A stretch of DNA of 64,000 nt from Bathymodiolus brooksi (taxonomy: Eukaryota; Mollusca; Bivalvia; Mytilida; Modiolidae), in assembly GCA_963680875.1 (NCBI GenBank), contig OY804589.1, forward strand, positions 20,852,413 to 20,916,412, read 5' to 3'. The notes below the pieces were generated by a model. That model saw only the letters and a program-made list of their open reading frames with translations, was not told the DNA's origin and ran no database searches. Shown in pieces: positions 22,697-34,951 of the stretch. How positions within the stretch are numbered: the first letter of the stretch is position 1; every line of letters begins with the position of its first letter. A program made the translations under genes and the position numbers.

Positions 22697-23520
22697 ATTT
22701 GAAAAGCGGTAATTTTGATTGGCCAGGCAAAGGTCATCTGAATGAGACCCTTTATGTCAGCTATATGATATTGATGTTAGAACATGGGGTACAAATTAAA
22801 TTTTATTAACGTATGATATCATAAGTGTAATTTTATGTCGTTATCAAAAATTACATAACGGTATAAGTTAAAGATTGAAGAAACTATAAGCATTGAACAT
22901 CTACGAATTCAAATGAAAGGTTTTAAAAAGCTGTACATGTATATGGGGATATTCTGTTTGTGTTTATATTACATAATACTTGATAAATTACAAAATTTTA
23001 ATTTACAAATACTTTCTTTCTAAATAACCACTTCCTAGCGTTTGATGAACAAACTTTGAAAACCAGTAATAAAATTAGTCCTAATATTTTAGTCAGTTCT
23101 GAGACCTTAACACGGAAGTAGATACCTGTTTGCAATTTAAATTGTTTTCTACTATACCGTACAGTTCCACACAATGTATATACTATATTCAATTGATTAT
23201 TTGTTTGTTTAATCGTGTCGCCATCAGGTAATGTTTACGTTTTGTTTCTTTGATGTTGGGTATATCTAATACACTTTCTTTGTTGCTTTGCTCGGTCAAA
23301 TGATTAAACAAAAATATCTGGCTGATACGTCCCCCCCCCCACCCACCCCCTCATGTTTGGATGCTTAAGTGTGTATATTTGTTATTTTGTAATATTTTAC
23401 ATTTATAACAATATAACTTTACTCAATGCAACTGACATTTGCTTCATGAATTACAGACTAATTATCTACATGATTTCTTTTTCTCATCTGTCACTACATT
23501 TTAATAGAACAATAGGGGCA

Positions 23521-23697
23521 GTCGTGGTCGTGATCATATAGTAGTTGGATTTAGAACTACCTTATTACCACTAACGTTGTGAGTTCGAATCCCTCTAATG
23601 GCGAGGTGTACTCGATACAAAATTATATTCAGTGACTTGCAATAGGTCCGTGGTTAAACACCATAACCTTATCCCTAACCCTAATAGAAATAAATTG
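23521..23697 (+). repeat. tRNA-derived SINE, family A (tandem unit copy)
   Basis: Begins GTCGTGGTCGTGATCAT; a B-box-like GAGTTCGAATCCCTC lies at about 23581, followed by the shared body (GGCGAGGTGTACTCGATAC). It ends in a TAACCCTAATAG-like tail. Equivalent copies in later units start at 24819, 27278, 29721, 31943 and 63338. Longer members lie outside the array at 43140-43405 and 49455-49672. Confidence 0.7.
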
Positions 23698-25656
23698 AAT
23701 ATCGTATTTATATATTCTATGATCTTCTATTAACGTTGTACATCAGATTCATAGAATGTGATCACATTTGTTCACATATCGAATGTTTATATTAATTGTT
23801 AAACACATGGAAGAAATTTGCTTTGCTTGAAAGGGTTATTATAATTCGATAGTGTTGGTATGCATTTCTGCACACTGCATTTCTTATGCTGTGCAGAGTA
23901 ATCGTGCCGTACTGACACATGGATCAATGAAAATTAGAATCATCAAATCAGTTCAGCTTTACAAATTAAGATTTGAAAAGTAGTAATTTGATTGACCAAG
24001 CAATGGTCATCTGAATGAGACCCTTTATGTCAGCTACATGATATTGATGTTAGAACATGGGGTACAAATTAAATAAATATTATCAACGTATGATATCATA
24101 AGTGTAATTTTATGTCGTTATCTAAAATTACATGACGGTTTAAGTTAAAGATTGAAGAAACTATAAGCATTGAATAGCTACGAATTCAAATGAAAGGTTT
24201 GAAAAAGTTGTACATGTATATGGGGATATTCTGTAGGTGTTTATATTACATAATACATGATAAATTACAAAATTTTAAGTTACAAATACTTTCTTTCTAA
24301 ATAACCACTTACCATCGATTGATGAGCAAACTTTGAAAACCAGCAATAAAATTAGTCCCAACATTTTAACATTTTAGTGAGTTCTGAGATCTTAACACGG
24401 AAGTAGATACCTGTTTGCAATATAAATTGTTTTCTACTAGACCGTACATTTCCACACAATGTATATACTATATTCAATTGATTATTTGTTTGCCCTTAAA
24501 AAATATTATAACCAGTTTGTTTATTTAATCGTGTCGCGATCAAGTAATGTTTACGTTTTGTTTCTTTGATGTTGGGTATATCTAATAAACTTTCTTTATT
24601 GCTTTACTCGGTCAAATGATTAAACAAAAATATATGGCTGATACCTTCCCCCCCTCATTGTTGGTTGTTTTGCTATATTGTTATTTTGTAATATTTTACA
24701 TTTATAACAATATCACTTTACTCAATGCAACTGACGTTTGCTTCATGAATTAGAGACTAATTATCTACATGATTTTATTTTCTCATGTGTCATTACATTT
24801 TAATAGAAATATAGGGGTAGTCGTGGTCGTGTTCAGATGGTAGTTGGATTTAGAACTACCTTATCACCACTAAGGTTGTCAGTTCGAATCCCTCTAATGG
24901 CGAGATGTACTCGATACAAAATTATAGTCAGTGACTTGCAATAGGACCGTGCTTAAACACCATAACCATATCCCTAACCCTAATAGAAATAAATTGAATA
25001 TCGTAAATATATATTCTATGATCTTCTATTGAGAAGAAATATGTTGGCACTTTTTTACTGATTTATTTTGTCAGATACTAGTACGCTGACATCTGTCTAA
25101 TTGACAAAAAATCCAATCATGTTAAACCCTGTGTCGGACGAATCTCAGCTACAATAAAGTCAAGACACTTTTTGTCATTTGGAATGAAATTTTCATAAAC
25201 CACAAATTTGTTCCAAATGATAGCCATGCAAATTTGCTAACTCAACAATACTTTAAAAATACGATTCCAGTTATTCCCCTTTTGCTAAGTTCTGATAAAT
25301 TAATAGAAGTCTAGAAAACAAATACGCAAGCTTGATATAAGTCTTTTCCAGATACCATTTGTGAATGAAATGGGGGTGATCTAATTTTAATAAGATAGAT
25401 TTATCCCCGAAATGGATATACCAATCTCCTGCTCATTTACATCTGAATAAAAATCCATTATTTCATTTATTATAATATATTTACAAATCTAAATACATTC
25501 AAGTCTAATAAAAGTTAAACATAGAGATATATATTTATATATGTTTGAAAACGAACTTAAATAAATTTCTATTATGAAATAGATAATGCATTTTCTGTTT
25601 TCCGACATATTCGAACGTAACAAGAAGGTTAGTTATCATAATAAACAAGCAATACT

Positions 25657-25885
25657 GAGTTACGATGGCGTAATGGTTAGCGTAATCGTATCAAGTGCCG
25701 TAAATCTACATGGGTATATCGTGTGTTCGATAGACATCGGGTCAAAGCAAAGAATATAAAAATGATATAAACACATAGCGGTAAAGAATAAAGGCAACAA
25801 CTAGTTGGCTCGGAGTCGGTATGCTGTGCCCAATGGAGCGACATATTCTACGTGCATTGTTGTTCTAATGAGTTATCACTATAAA
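25657..25885 (+). repeat. tRNA-derived SINE, family B (5' part, tandem unit copy)
   Basis: The head GATGGCGTAATGGTTAGCG has A-box character, and GTGTGTTCGATAGAC is a mutated B-box; GGGTCAAA and AGTTGGCTCGGAGTCGG follow. Copies in the other units start at 28137, 30587 and 32438. Only the last retains the SINE 3' half. Confidence 0.65.
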
Positions 25886-26891
25886 CATTTGAATCTACTT
25901 TGCAAACTCCGACACGTTAAAAAATGTGAAAACTAAGCTCCGTCAGAAGTCGATTCTATATTTCTATGCCTTTCACATAGTGAAGAGGCGTAATTTCCAC
26001 CCGTGTCTGATATGTCGTGCATGCAGATTTCACATAAATCCGGAGAGGAGCAGGTTCAAATAACTTTATATATAAATTTATAGCTGACTGAAAAGGTGGC
26101 AAATTATCATTATATTTAGTACACACAAGTAAGCATTAAAACTTTAACGTTGTACATCAGATTCATAGAATGTGATCACATTTTTCACATATGGAATGTT
26201 TATATTAATTGTTAAACTCATAGAAGAAATGTTGCTTCGCTTGGAAGAGTTACTATAATTCGATACACTGTTGGTATGCATTTCTGCATACTGCACTTAT
26301 TATGCTGTGCAGATCAATCGTGCCGTACTGAAACATTGATCAATGAAAATTAGAGTCATCAAATCAGTTCAGCTTAAGATTAAGATTTGAAAAGCGGTAA
26401 TTTGATTGGCAAGGCAAAGCTCATCTGAATGAGACCCTTTATGTCAGCTACATGATCTTGATGTTAGAACATGGGGTACAAATTAAATAAATATTATGAA
26501 CGTATGATATCATAAGTGTAATGTTTTGCCGTTATCTAAAATTACATGACGGTTTAAGTTAAAGATTGAAGAAACTATAAGCATTGAACAGCTACGAATT
26601 CAAATGAAAGGTTTTAAGAAGCTGTACATGTATATGGGGATATTCTGTTTGTGTTTATATTGCATAATACTTGATAAATTACAAATTTTAAGTTACAAAT
26701 ACTTTCTTTCTAAATAACAACTTACCATCGATTGATGAGCAAACTTTGAAAACCAATAATAAAATTAGTCCTAACATTTTAATATTTTAGTCAGTTCTGA
26801 GACCTTAACACGGAAGTAGATACCTGTTTGCAATTTAAATTCTTGTCTACTAGACCGTACTGTTCCACGCAATATATATACTATGTTCAAT

Positions 26892-26922
26892 AAAGGTAAT
26901 AACAAAATTACCGAACTCCGAA
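26892..26922 (-). mobile_element. 31-bp Penelope-like family B 3' stub with target duplication
   Basis: A 35-bp interruption of a tandem unit: sister units read TTCAATTGATTATTTG without a break (24473, 29372). The inserted 31 bp are the reverse complement of the extreme 3' end of family B. CAAT is duplicated at 26888-26891 and 26923-26926. Confidence 0.85.
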
Positions 26923-29900
26923 CAATTGATTATTTGTTTGACTTTAGAAAATATTATAACCAGTTTGTTTATTTAATCGTTTCGCGATCAGGTAATGTTT
27001 ACGTTTTGTTTCTTTGATGTTGGGTATATCTAATAAACTTTCTTTATTGCTTTACTCGGTCAAATGATAAAACAAAAATATCTGGCTGATACCCTCCCCC
27101 CGCCCCCTCATTTTTGGTTGCTTAAGTGTGTATATTTGTTATTTTGTAATATTTTACATTTATAACAATATCACTTTACTCAATGCAACTGACAATTACT
27201 TCATGAATTACAGACTAATTATCTACATGATTTCTTTTTCTCATCTGTCATTACATCTTAATAGAAAGATAGTGGCAATCGTGGTTGTGATCGTATAGTA
27301 GTTGGATTTAGAATTACCTTATTACCACTAAAGTTGTGAGTTCGAATCCCTCTAATGGCAAGGTGTACTCGATACAAAATTATATTCAGTGACTTGCAAT
27401 AGGTCCGTGGTTAAACACCATAACCATATCCCTAACCCTAAAAGAAATATATTGAATATCGTAAATATATATTCTATGATCTTCTATTGAGAATGAATAT
27501 GTTGGCACTTTTTTACTGATTTATTACTAGTACGCTGACATCTGTATAATTGGCAAAAAATCCAATCATGTTAAACCCTGTGTCGGACGAATCTGAGCTA
27601 CAATAAAATCAAGATACTTTTTGTCATTTGGAATGAAATTTTCCTAAACCACAAATTTGTTCCAAATGATAGCCATGAAAATTTGCTACCTCAACAATAC
27701 TTTTGCAAATACTATTCCAGTTATTCCCCTTTTGCGAAGTTCTGATAAATTAATAGAAGTCTAGAAAACAAATACGTAAGATTGATATAAGTCTTTTCCA
27801 GATACCATTTGTGAATGAAATGGGGGTGGGATGAGGAGGAGAAAAAGTACGTGACGAGATATAACTTTAATAAGTTAGATTCATCCCCGAAATGGATATA
27901 CCAATCTCCTGTTCATTTACAACTGGATAAAAATCCATTATTTCATTTATTATAATATATTTACAAATCTAAATACATTCAAGTCTAATAAAAGTTAAAT
28001 ATAGAGATATATATTTATATATGTTTGAAGACGAACTTAAATAAATTGCTATTATGAAATAGATAATGCATTTTCTGTTTTCCAACATATTCGAACGTAA
28101 AAAGAAGGTTCGTTATCATAAGAAACAAGCAATACTGAGTTACGATGGTGTAATGGTTAGCGTAATCGTATCAAGTGGCGTAGATCTACGTGGATAGATC
28201 GTGTGTTCGATAGACATGGGGTCAAACCAAAGACTATGAAAGTGATATAAACACATAGCGGTAAAGAATAAAGGCAACAACTAGTTGACTCGGTGTCGGT
28301 ATAGTGTGCCCAATGGAGCGACATATGCTACGTGCATTGTTGTTCTAAAGAGTTATCACTATAAACATTTGAATCTACTTTGCAAACTCCGACACGTTAA
28401 AAAATGTGAAAATTAAGCTCCGTCAGAAGTCGATTCTATATTTCTATGCTTTTCACGTAGTAAAGAGGCGTAAATTGCCACCCCCTTTCTGTTATGTCGT
28501 GCATGCAGATCTGACATAATTCTGGAGAGCAGCAGGTTCAACTAACTTTATATATAAATTTATAGCTGACTGAATAGGTGGCAAATTATCATTATCTTTT
28601 GTACACACAAGTAAGCATTACCACCCTAAAGTTGTACATCATATCCATAGAATGTGATCACATTTGTTCACATATGGAATGTTTATATTAATCGTTAAAA
28701 TCATAGAAGAAGTGTTGCTTCGCTTGGAAGAGTTAATATAATTCGATACACTGTTGGTATGTATTTCTGCATACTGCACTTCTTATGCTGTGCAGATCAG
28801 TCATGCCGTACTGACACATGGATAAATGAAAATTAGAATCATCAAATCAGTTCAGCTTTACAAATTAAGATTTGAAAAGTAGTAATTTGATTGACCAAGC
28901 AATGGTCAACTGAATGAGACCTTTATGTCAGCTACATGATATTGATGTTAGAACATGGGGTACAGATTAAATAAATATTATGAACGTATGATATCATAAG
29001 TGTAATTTTATGACGTTATCAAAAATTACATGACGGTTTAAGTTAAAGATTGAAGAAACGATAAGCATTGAACAGCTACGAATTCAAATCAAAGGTTTCA
29101 AAAAGCTGTACATGTATATGCGGATATTCTGTTTGTGTTTATATTACATAATACTTGATAAATTACAAAATTTTAAGTTACAAATACTTTCTTTCTAAAT
29201 AACCACTTACCAGCGTTTGATGAACAAACTTTGAAAACCAGTAATAAAATTAGTCCTAACATTTTAATATTTTAGTCAGTTCTGCGACCTTAACACGGAA
29301 GTAGATACCTGTTTTCAATTTAAATTGTTGTCTACTAAACCGTACTGTTCCACACAATGTATATACTATATTTAATTGATTATTTGTTTGACCTTAGAAA
29401 ATATTATAACCAGTTTGTTTATTTAATCGTGTCGGGATCAGGTAATGTTTACGTTTTGTTTCTTTGATGTTGGGTATATCTAATACACTTTCTTTGCTGC
29501 TTTACTCGGTCAAATGATAAACTATATATCTGGCTGACACCCTCCACCCTCCCATTTTTGGTTGTTTAAATGTGTATATTTGTTATTTTGTAATATTTAA
29601 CATTTATAGCAATATCACTTTACTCAATGCAACTGACACTTGCTTCATAAAATACAGACTAATTATCTACACTATTTCTTTTTCTCATCTGTCATTACAT
29701 TTTAATAGAAAGATACGGAAAGTCGTGGTCGTGATCATATAGTAGTTGGATTTAAAACTACTTTATTACCACTAAAGTTATGAGTTCGAATCCCTCCAAT
29801 GACGAGGTGTACTCGATACAAAATTATATTTAGTAACTTGCAATTGGTCAGTGGTTACACACAATAACCCTATCCCTAACCCTAATAGAAATAAATTGAA

Positions 29901-32437
29901 TACCGTAAATATATATTCTATGATATTCTATTCAGAAGGAATATATTGGCACTTTTTTACTGATTTATTTTGTCAGATACTAGTACGCTGACATCTGTCT
30001 GATTGGCAAACAATCCAATCATAGTTTAACCCGGTGTCGGATGAATCTGAGCTACAATAAAGTCAAGCTACTTTTTGTCATTTGGAATGAAATTTTCCTA
30101 AACCACAGAGTTCTTCCAAATGATAGCCATGAACATTTGCTATCTCAACAATATTTTTAAAATACTATTCCAGTTATTCCCCTTTTGCCAAGTTCTGATA
30201 AATTGATAGAAGTCTAGAAAACAAATACGCCCGCATGATATAAGTCTTTTCCATATACAATTTGTGAATGAAATGGGGGTGGGTTGGGGAAGAGAAGAAG
30301 TAAGTGACGATATCTAATTTTAATCAGATAGATTCATTCCCGAAATGGATATATCAATCTCCTGTTCATTTACATCTGGATAAAAATCAATTTTTTCATT
30401 TATTATAATAGATTTACAAATCTAAATACATTCAAGTCTAATAAAAGTTAAATATATATAGATATATATATATTTGAAAACGAATTTAAATAAATTGCTA
30501 ATATGAAATAGATAATGAATTTTCTGTTTTCCGACATATTCGAACGTAACAAGAAGGTTAGTTCTCATAATAAACAAGCAATACAGAGTTACGATGGTGT
30601 AATGGTTAGGGTAATCGTATCAAGTGCCGTAGATCTACGGGGGGAATATCGTGTGTTCGATAGACATGGGGTCAAACCAAAGATTGTAAAAGTGATATCA
30701 ACACATAGCGTAAATAATAAAGATAAAGGTATAATGTGCCCAATGGAGTGAAATATTCTACGTACATTGTTGTTCTAATGAGTTAATCACTATAAACATT
30801 TGAATCTACTTTGCAAACTCCGACACGTTAAATAATGTGTAAACTAAGCTCCGTCAGAAGTCGATTCTATATTTCTATGCTTTTCACGTAGTAAAGAGGC
30901 GTAAATTGCCAATCCCTTTCTGATATGTCGTACATGCAGATCTGACATAAATCAGGAGAGGAGCAGGTTCAAATAACTTTATATATCAATTTATAGCTGA
31001 CTGAAAAGGTGGCAAATTATCATTATCTTTAGTACACACAAGTAAGCATTGAAATATTAACGTTGTACATCAGATTCATAGAATGTGATCACATTTGTTC
31101 ACACATGGAATGTTTATATTAATCGTTATAATCATAGAAGAAATATTGTTTCGCTTGGAAGAGTTACTATAATTCGATACACTATCGGTATGTATTTCTG
31201 CATACTGCACTTTTTATGCTGTGCAGATCAGTCGTGCCGTACTGACACATGGATAAATGAAAATTAGAGTCATCAAATCAGTTCAGCTTTACAAATTAAG
31301 ATTTGAAAAGTAGTAATTTGATTGACCAAGCAATGGTCATCTGAATGAGACCTTTATGTCAGCTACATGATATTGATGTTAGAACATGGGGTACAGATTA
31401 AATAAATATTATGAACGTATGATATCATAAGTGTAATTTTATGTCGTTATCTAAAATTGCTTGACGGTTTAAGTTAAAGATTGAAGAAACGATAAGCATT
31501 GAACAGCTACGAATTCAAATGAAAGGTTTTAAAAAGCTGTACATGTATATGGGGATATTCTGTACAGTTCCACACAATATATATACTATATTCAATTGAT
31601 TATTTGTTTGCCCTTAGAAAATATTATAACCAGTTTGTTTATTTAATCGTGTCGCGATCAGGTAATGTTTACGTTTTGTTTCTTTGATGTTGGGTATATC
31701 TAATACACTTTCTTTGTTGCTTTACTTGGTCAAATGATAAACTATATATCTGGCTGACACCCTCCCTCCCCCCTCATTTTTGGTTGTCTACGTGTGTATA
31801 TTTGTTATTTTGTAATATTTAACATTTATAACAATATCACTTTACTCAATGCAACTGATATTTACCTCATGAATTACAGACTAATTATCTACATGCTTTC
31901 TTTTTCTCATCTGCCATTACATTTTTATAGAAAAATAGGGACAGTCGTGGTCGCGATCGTATGGTAGTTGGAATTAGAACTACTTTATTACCACCAACGT
32001 GGTGATTTCCAATCCCTCTAATGGCGAGGTGTACTCGATACAACATCATATGATAAAGTTGTTCAGTGGCTTGCAACAGAAAACAAATACGCCCCTGTGA
32101 TATAACTGTTTTCCAGATACAATTTGTGAATGAAATGGGGGGTGGGTTGAAGAAGTAAGTGACGAGATCTAATTTTAATCAGATAGATTCATCCCCGAAA
32201 TAGATATACCAATTTCCTGTTCATTTACATCTGGATAACAATCCATTATTTTATTTATTATAATAGATTTACAAATCTAAATATATTCAGGTCTAATAAA
32301 AGTTATAAAAATATAGAGATATATTTGAAACCGAATTTAAATAAATTGCTATTATGAAATAAATAATACATTGTCTGTTTTCCGACATATTCGAACGTAA
32401 CAAGAAGGTTACTTTTCATAATAAACAAGCTATACAG

Positions 32438-32745
32438 AGTTACAATGGTGTAATGGTTTGCGTAATCGTACCAAGTGCCATGAGGTCAAACCAAAGACTA
32501 TAAAAATGATATAAACACATAGCGTAACGGAATGAAGGCAAGACTAGTTGGCTCGGAGTCGGTATACTGTGCCCAATGGAGCGACATCTACGTGCATTGT
32601 TGTTCTAATGAGTTAGCACTATTAAAATCCAGCTCTGTTGGTCTAGTACAAAGTGGACAGCACCATCTCATAAGCAAATTAATATGTTCTTCCCACGATA
32701 TAGCTGAACTAAAAGTCACTTAAAGTTAAACAACAATCACACATT
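32438..32745 (+). repeat. SINE family B, essentially complete, at the end of the array
   Basis: The head is as in the tandem units (with a deletion in the B-box region). Unlike them it continues past the array junction (GAGTTAGCACTATTA at about 32612) into the SINE 3' half, ending AAGTTAAACAACAATCACAC. The same 3' half and tail are seen in the independent copy at 37947-38290. Confidence 0.65.
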
Positions 32746-33279
32746 TACGTCTTTGAAACGATTCAGTGAAAAAAATCGGTATATTGGTATTAAAAAACAA
32801 CTACCTAGGTTCAGGGCGGGTTTTTTTTTAAACTTTATTTAATTTTAGCTGCAATCTTGCTATAAGAGTTCTTGATTTGTGTTTTATTACTCTTCGTCAT
32901 TTAATGCTTTTTGGAATTTCATTCATTTGGCTTCAATCCCCACTGATGAGACATAAGTTGCTGCAATCCGCATATGGTGCAATAATTCAACGGTTGTATG
33001 TTCCGAAATTACTGGGTCGATGTCACTGTTGGTGCATGAACTATTAGCATCATCAGCCCAGTAACTAGCAATTTTAAGACATTGTCATCATATTATATTC
33101 TATGTGAATTAATAAATTCATTAGATGATGTTGGCCTTATTTTCTAGACATTTTGTGTTTTGTGTTTTAATATCCTTAACAATTTGCTACATTTTTGATT
33201 TGTTGCATTAAAATACAAACAACCTTATATACTTCCTATGTAATGTATATAATACGTATATGAATTTTAAATTATCCAC
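32746..33279. other. No feature recognised
   Basis: AT-rich sequence after the array. No coding, RNA or repeat signal that I can support. Confidence 0.4.
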
Positions 33280-34330
33280 GAAATGGAGCTACCTTACTCC
33301 TATCGTTGTACGAAACAGATATCACAAAGTTATCAATAAAAATAAACTACCTTAAATCTCTCAAACTCGTGGCATATGTATCAGAAGGTTAGCCCTGAAA
33401 ATGACTTATTTACATCTCTCCAGTGAATGGCATACGCATAAGATTTTTATCTATGGAAATAAACTACCTTACGTCTCTTCATTGTATAATATCTATATAT
33501 ATATAGCTTCAGAAGGTTGCCCATGATAATAAGCTATCTTATGTCTCGCCAGCGTGAGATTCACTATTCAGGTAACAAAATGTTCTTAGTGAAAACTTAC
33601 ATCTCTCCAGTGTTTCACATAGGTATCAGAAAGTGATAATAAGCTACTTAAGATGATGCAGGTGTGTGATTCAGGTAGCGAAATTGTATTCATGAAAATA
33701 AGTTACATTGAATCTGTTCATGGTATGACGTAGGTATCAAAGTGTTATCCGTGAAAATATACTACCTTGCATTACTCATGTGTGTGCTATTGGTATGAAA
33801 GTAATATTCATGAAAATTAGCTACTTGACAATCCTTTATTACATGCTATAGATAGAAATCATGATTTCCCCTAATTCTCTTCAATGGAAGATTATCTATG
33901 AAAATAAGCTGCATTATGTCTCCCTGGTCTGTGACATTGGCATCAAATTATCATTATGAAAATATGCTACATGATAGTCCTTCATTACATGGTATAAGTA
34001 TCATAATATTTTCCAAGTAAGTATGCTACCTTACATCTTTTCATTTTCTGATATAGCCATCAAAGCGCTATACATGAAAATATACAATCCTACAACACCC
34101 CCTCCCAATATATCATACATGTACCATCAAAATAAGCTGACTTATATCTCTCCAGAATGTGTTATTGGTATGGAACGGTTATTCATAAAAATGAACTACC
34201 TTACACCTCTCCAAATTGTGATATTGGTATCAAATTGTTATCCATTAAAATAAGCTACCTTGCATCTTTCAAGCATGTGGCATTGATATCAGAAAGTTGT
34301 CCATGAAAACTAAGACAGCAGATGTAACAT
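33280..34330. repeat. Degenerate tandem repeat, about 70-bp period, about 14 copies
   Basis: A motif such as GAAAATAAGCTACCTTACAT, then CTCCAGTGTGTGATATTGG and TATCAAAGTGTTATCC, returns every 65-75 bp with heavy substitution and indels. This is old satellite-like DNA without coding capacity. Confidence 0.75.
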
Positions 34331-34626
34331 CTACGTCTCTACTCAATATAGCTTGTAGGTGGAAGGGTTTTGTTTTATTCAGGTATACATTTCCTATTTA
34401 AAGATGCAACTATTTCAGTTCATTCTCGATGGATCTTTCTAACTGTTCTTCATCTTATGGATAAATACATGCATCATTTACACATTTTATGTTGTTTTTA
34501 TCTGTTTGAATTGAAATTTAATCTGACCCATATGAGTGCCGAGTGAGATGGTTGACCATAACTTTTATTCTGCAGAGAATATACAGATGGAAGCCTTTAA
34601 ATAAACAGAACAACTGGAACAATATT

Positions 34627-34951
34627 TCTCCCATTATTACGGCGTTTTAACCCACTGAACAAGTGGTGGAAAAATATGTTATCCTCTAGAGGATTAAAAT
34701 GTATCGTGCTTTTCCCCGTGTCCTAGCAACATAATTGTGTAGATGTCCGCCAAAGGATTTTGAAATAAAGTTCGTGTTGAATAATGGGAGAAACAAATTC
34801 TCCTTCAGTTGCCAATGTGTGTTACGATATTTCTACACTCTCGAGAGTTAAATTAAAAATGTTAACCACTCTCCTGACGGCTTGTGGTTAATTTTTTTAA
34901 TTTAACTCTCTTGAGTGGAGGAATATCGTAACCCACGGGCAACTGAAGGAA
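34627..34951. repeat. Fold-back region with two nested inverted repeats
   Basis: The outer pair is TCTCCCATTATT (34627-34638) and AATAATGGGAGA (34780-34791), enclosing the palindrome ATCCTCTAGAGGAT. Immediately after it, a long hairpin has arms 34801-34868 and about 34884-34951 (TCCTTCAGTTGCC against GGCAACTGAAGGA) with a short loop. This could be a fold-back or MITE-type element. No target duplication was identified. Confidence 0.65.

Larger units (their letters stand above)
22392..32618 (+). repeat. Tandem array of about 2.4-kb units
   Basis: The marker GTTGTACATC recurs at 23735, 26149, 28631 and 31062 (spacings 2414, 2482, 2431), with highly similar sequence between. The first stretch continues the unit cut at 3486. 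One unit is shortened by a jump at about 23731; the last has a deletion at about 31560. Each unit carries a tRNA-like SINE-A body, a poly-C-rich tract, an AT-rich body and the front part of SINE-B. The array resumes at 62364-64000 in copy 2. There is no protein-coding content. The array ends inside a SINE-B that is complete only there. Confidence 0.9.

Noticed and set aside
23655..23690. Telomere-like CCCTAACCCTAA in every 2.4-kb unit
   Set aside because: Only two tandem motifs are present, always at the end of a SINE-A copy. It is the SINE tail and not interstitial telomere DNA.
23521..25760. tRNA genes suggested by A-box and B-box sequences
   Set aside because: The boxes belong to SINE heads with mutated stems and no cloverleaf that I could close. 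The same bodies recur in dispersed copies.
22392..32618. CRISPR-like organisation (regular repeats)
   Set aside because: Units are 2.4 kb, eukaryotic and without short repeat-spacer alternation.
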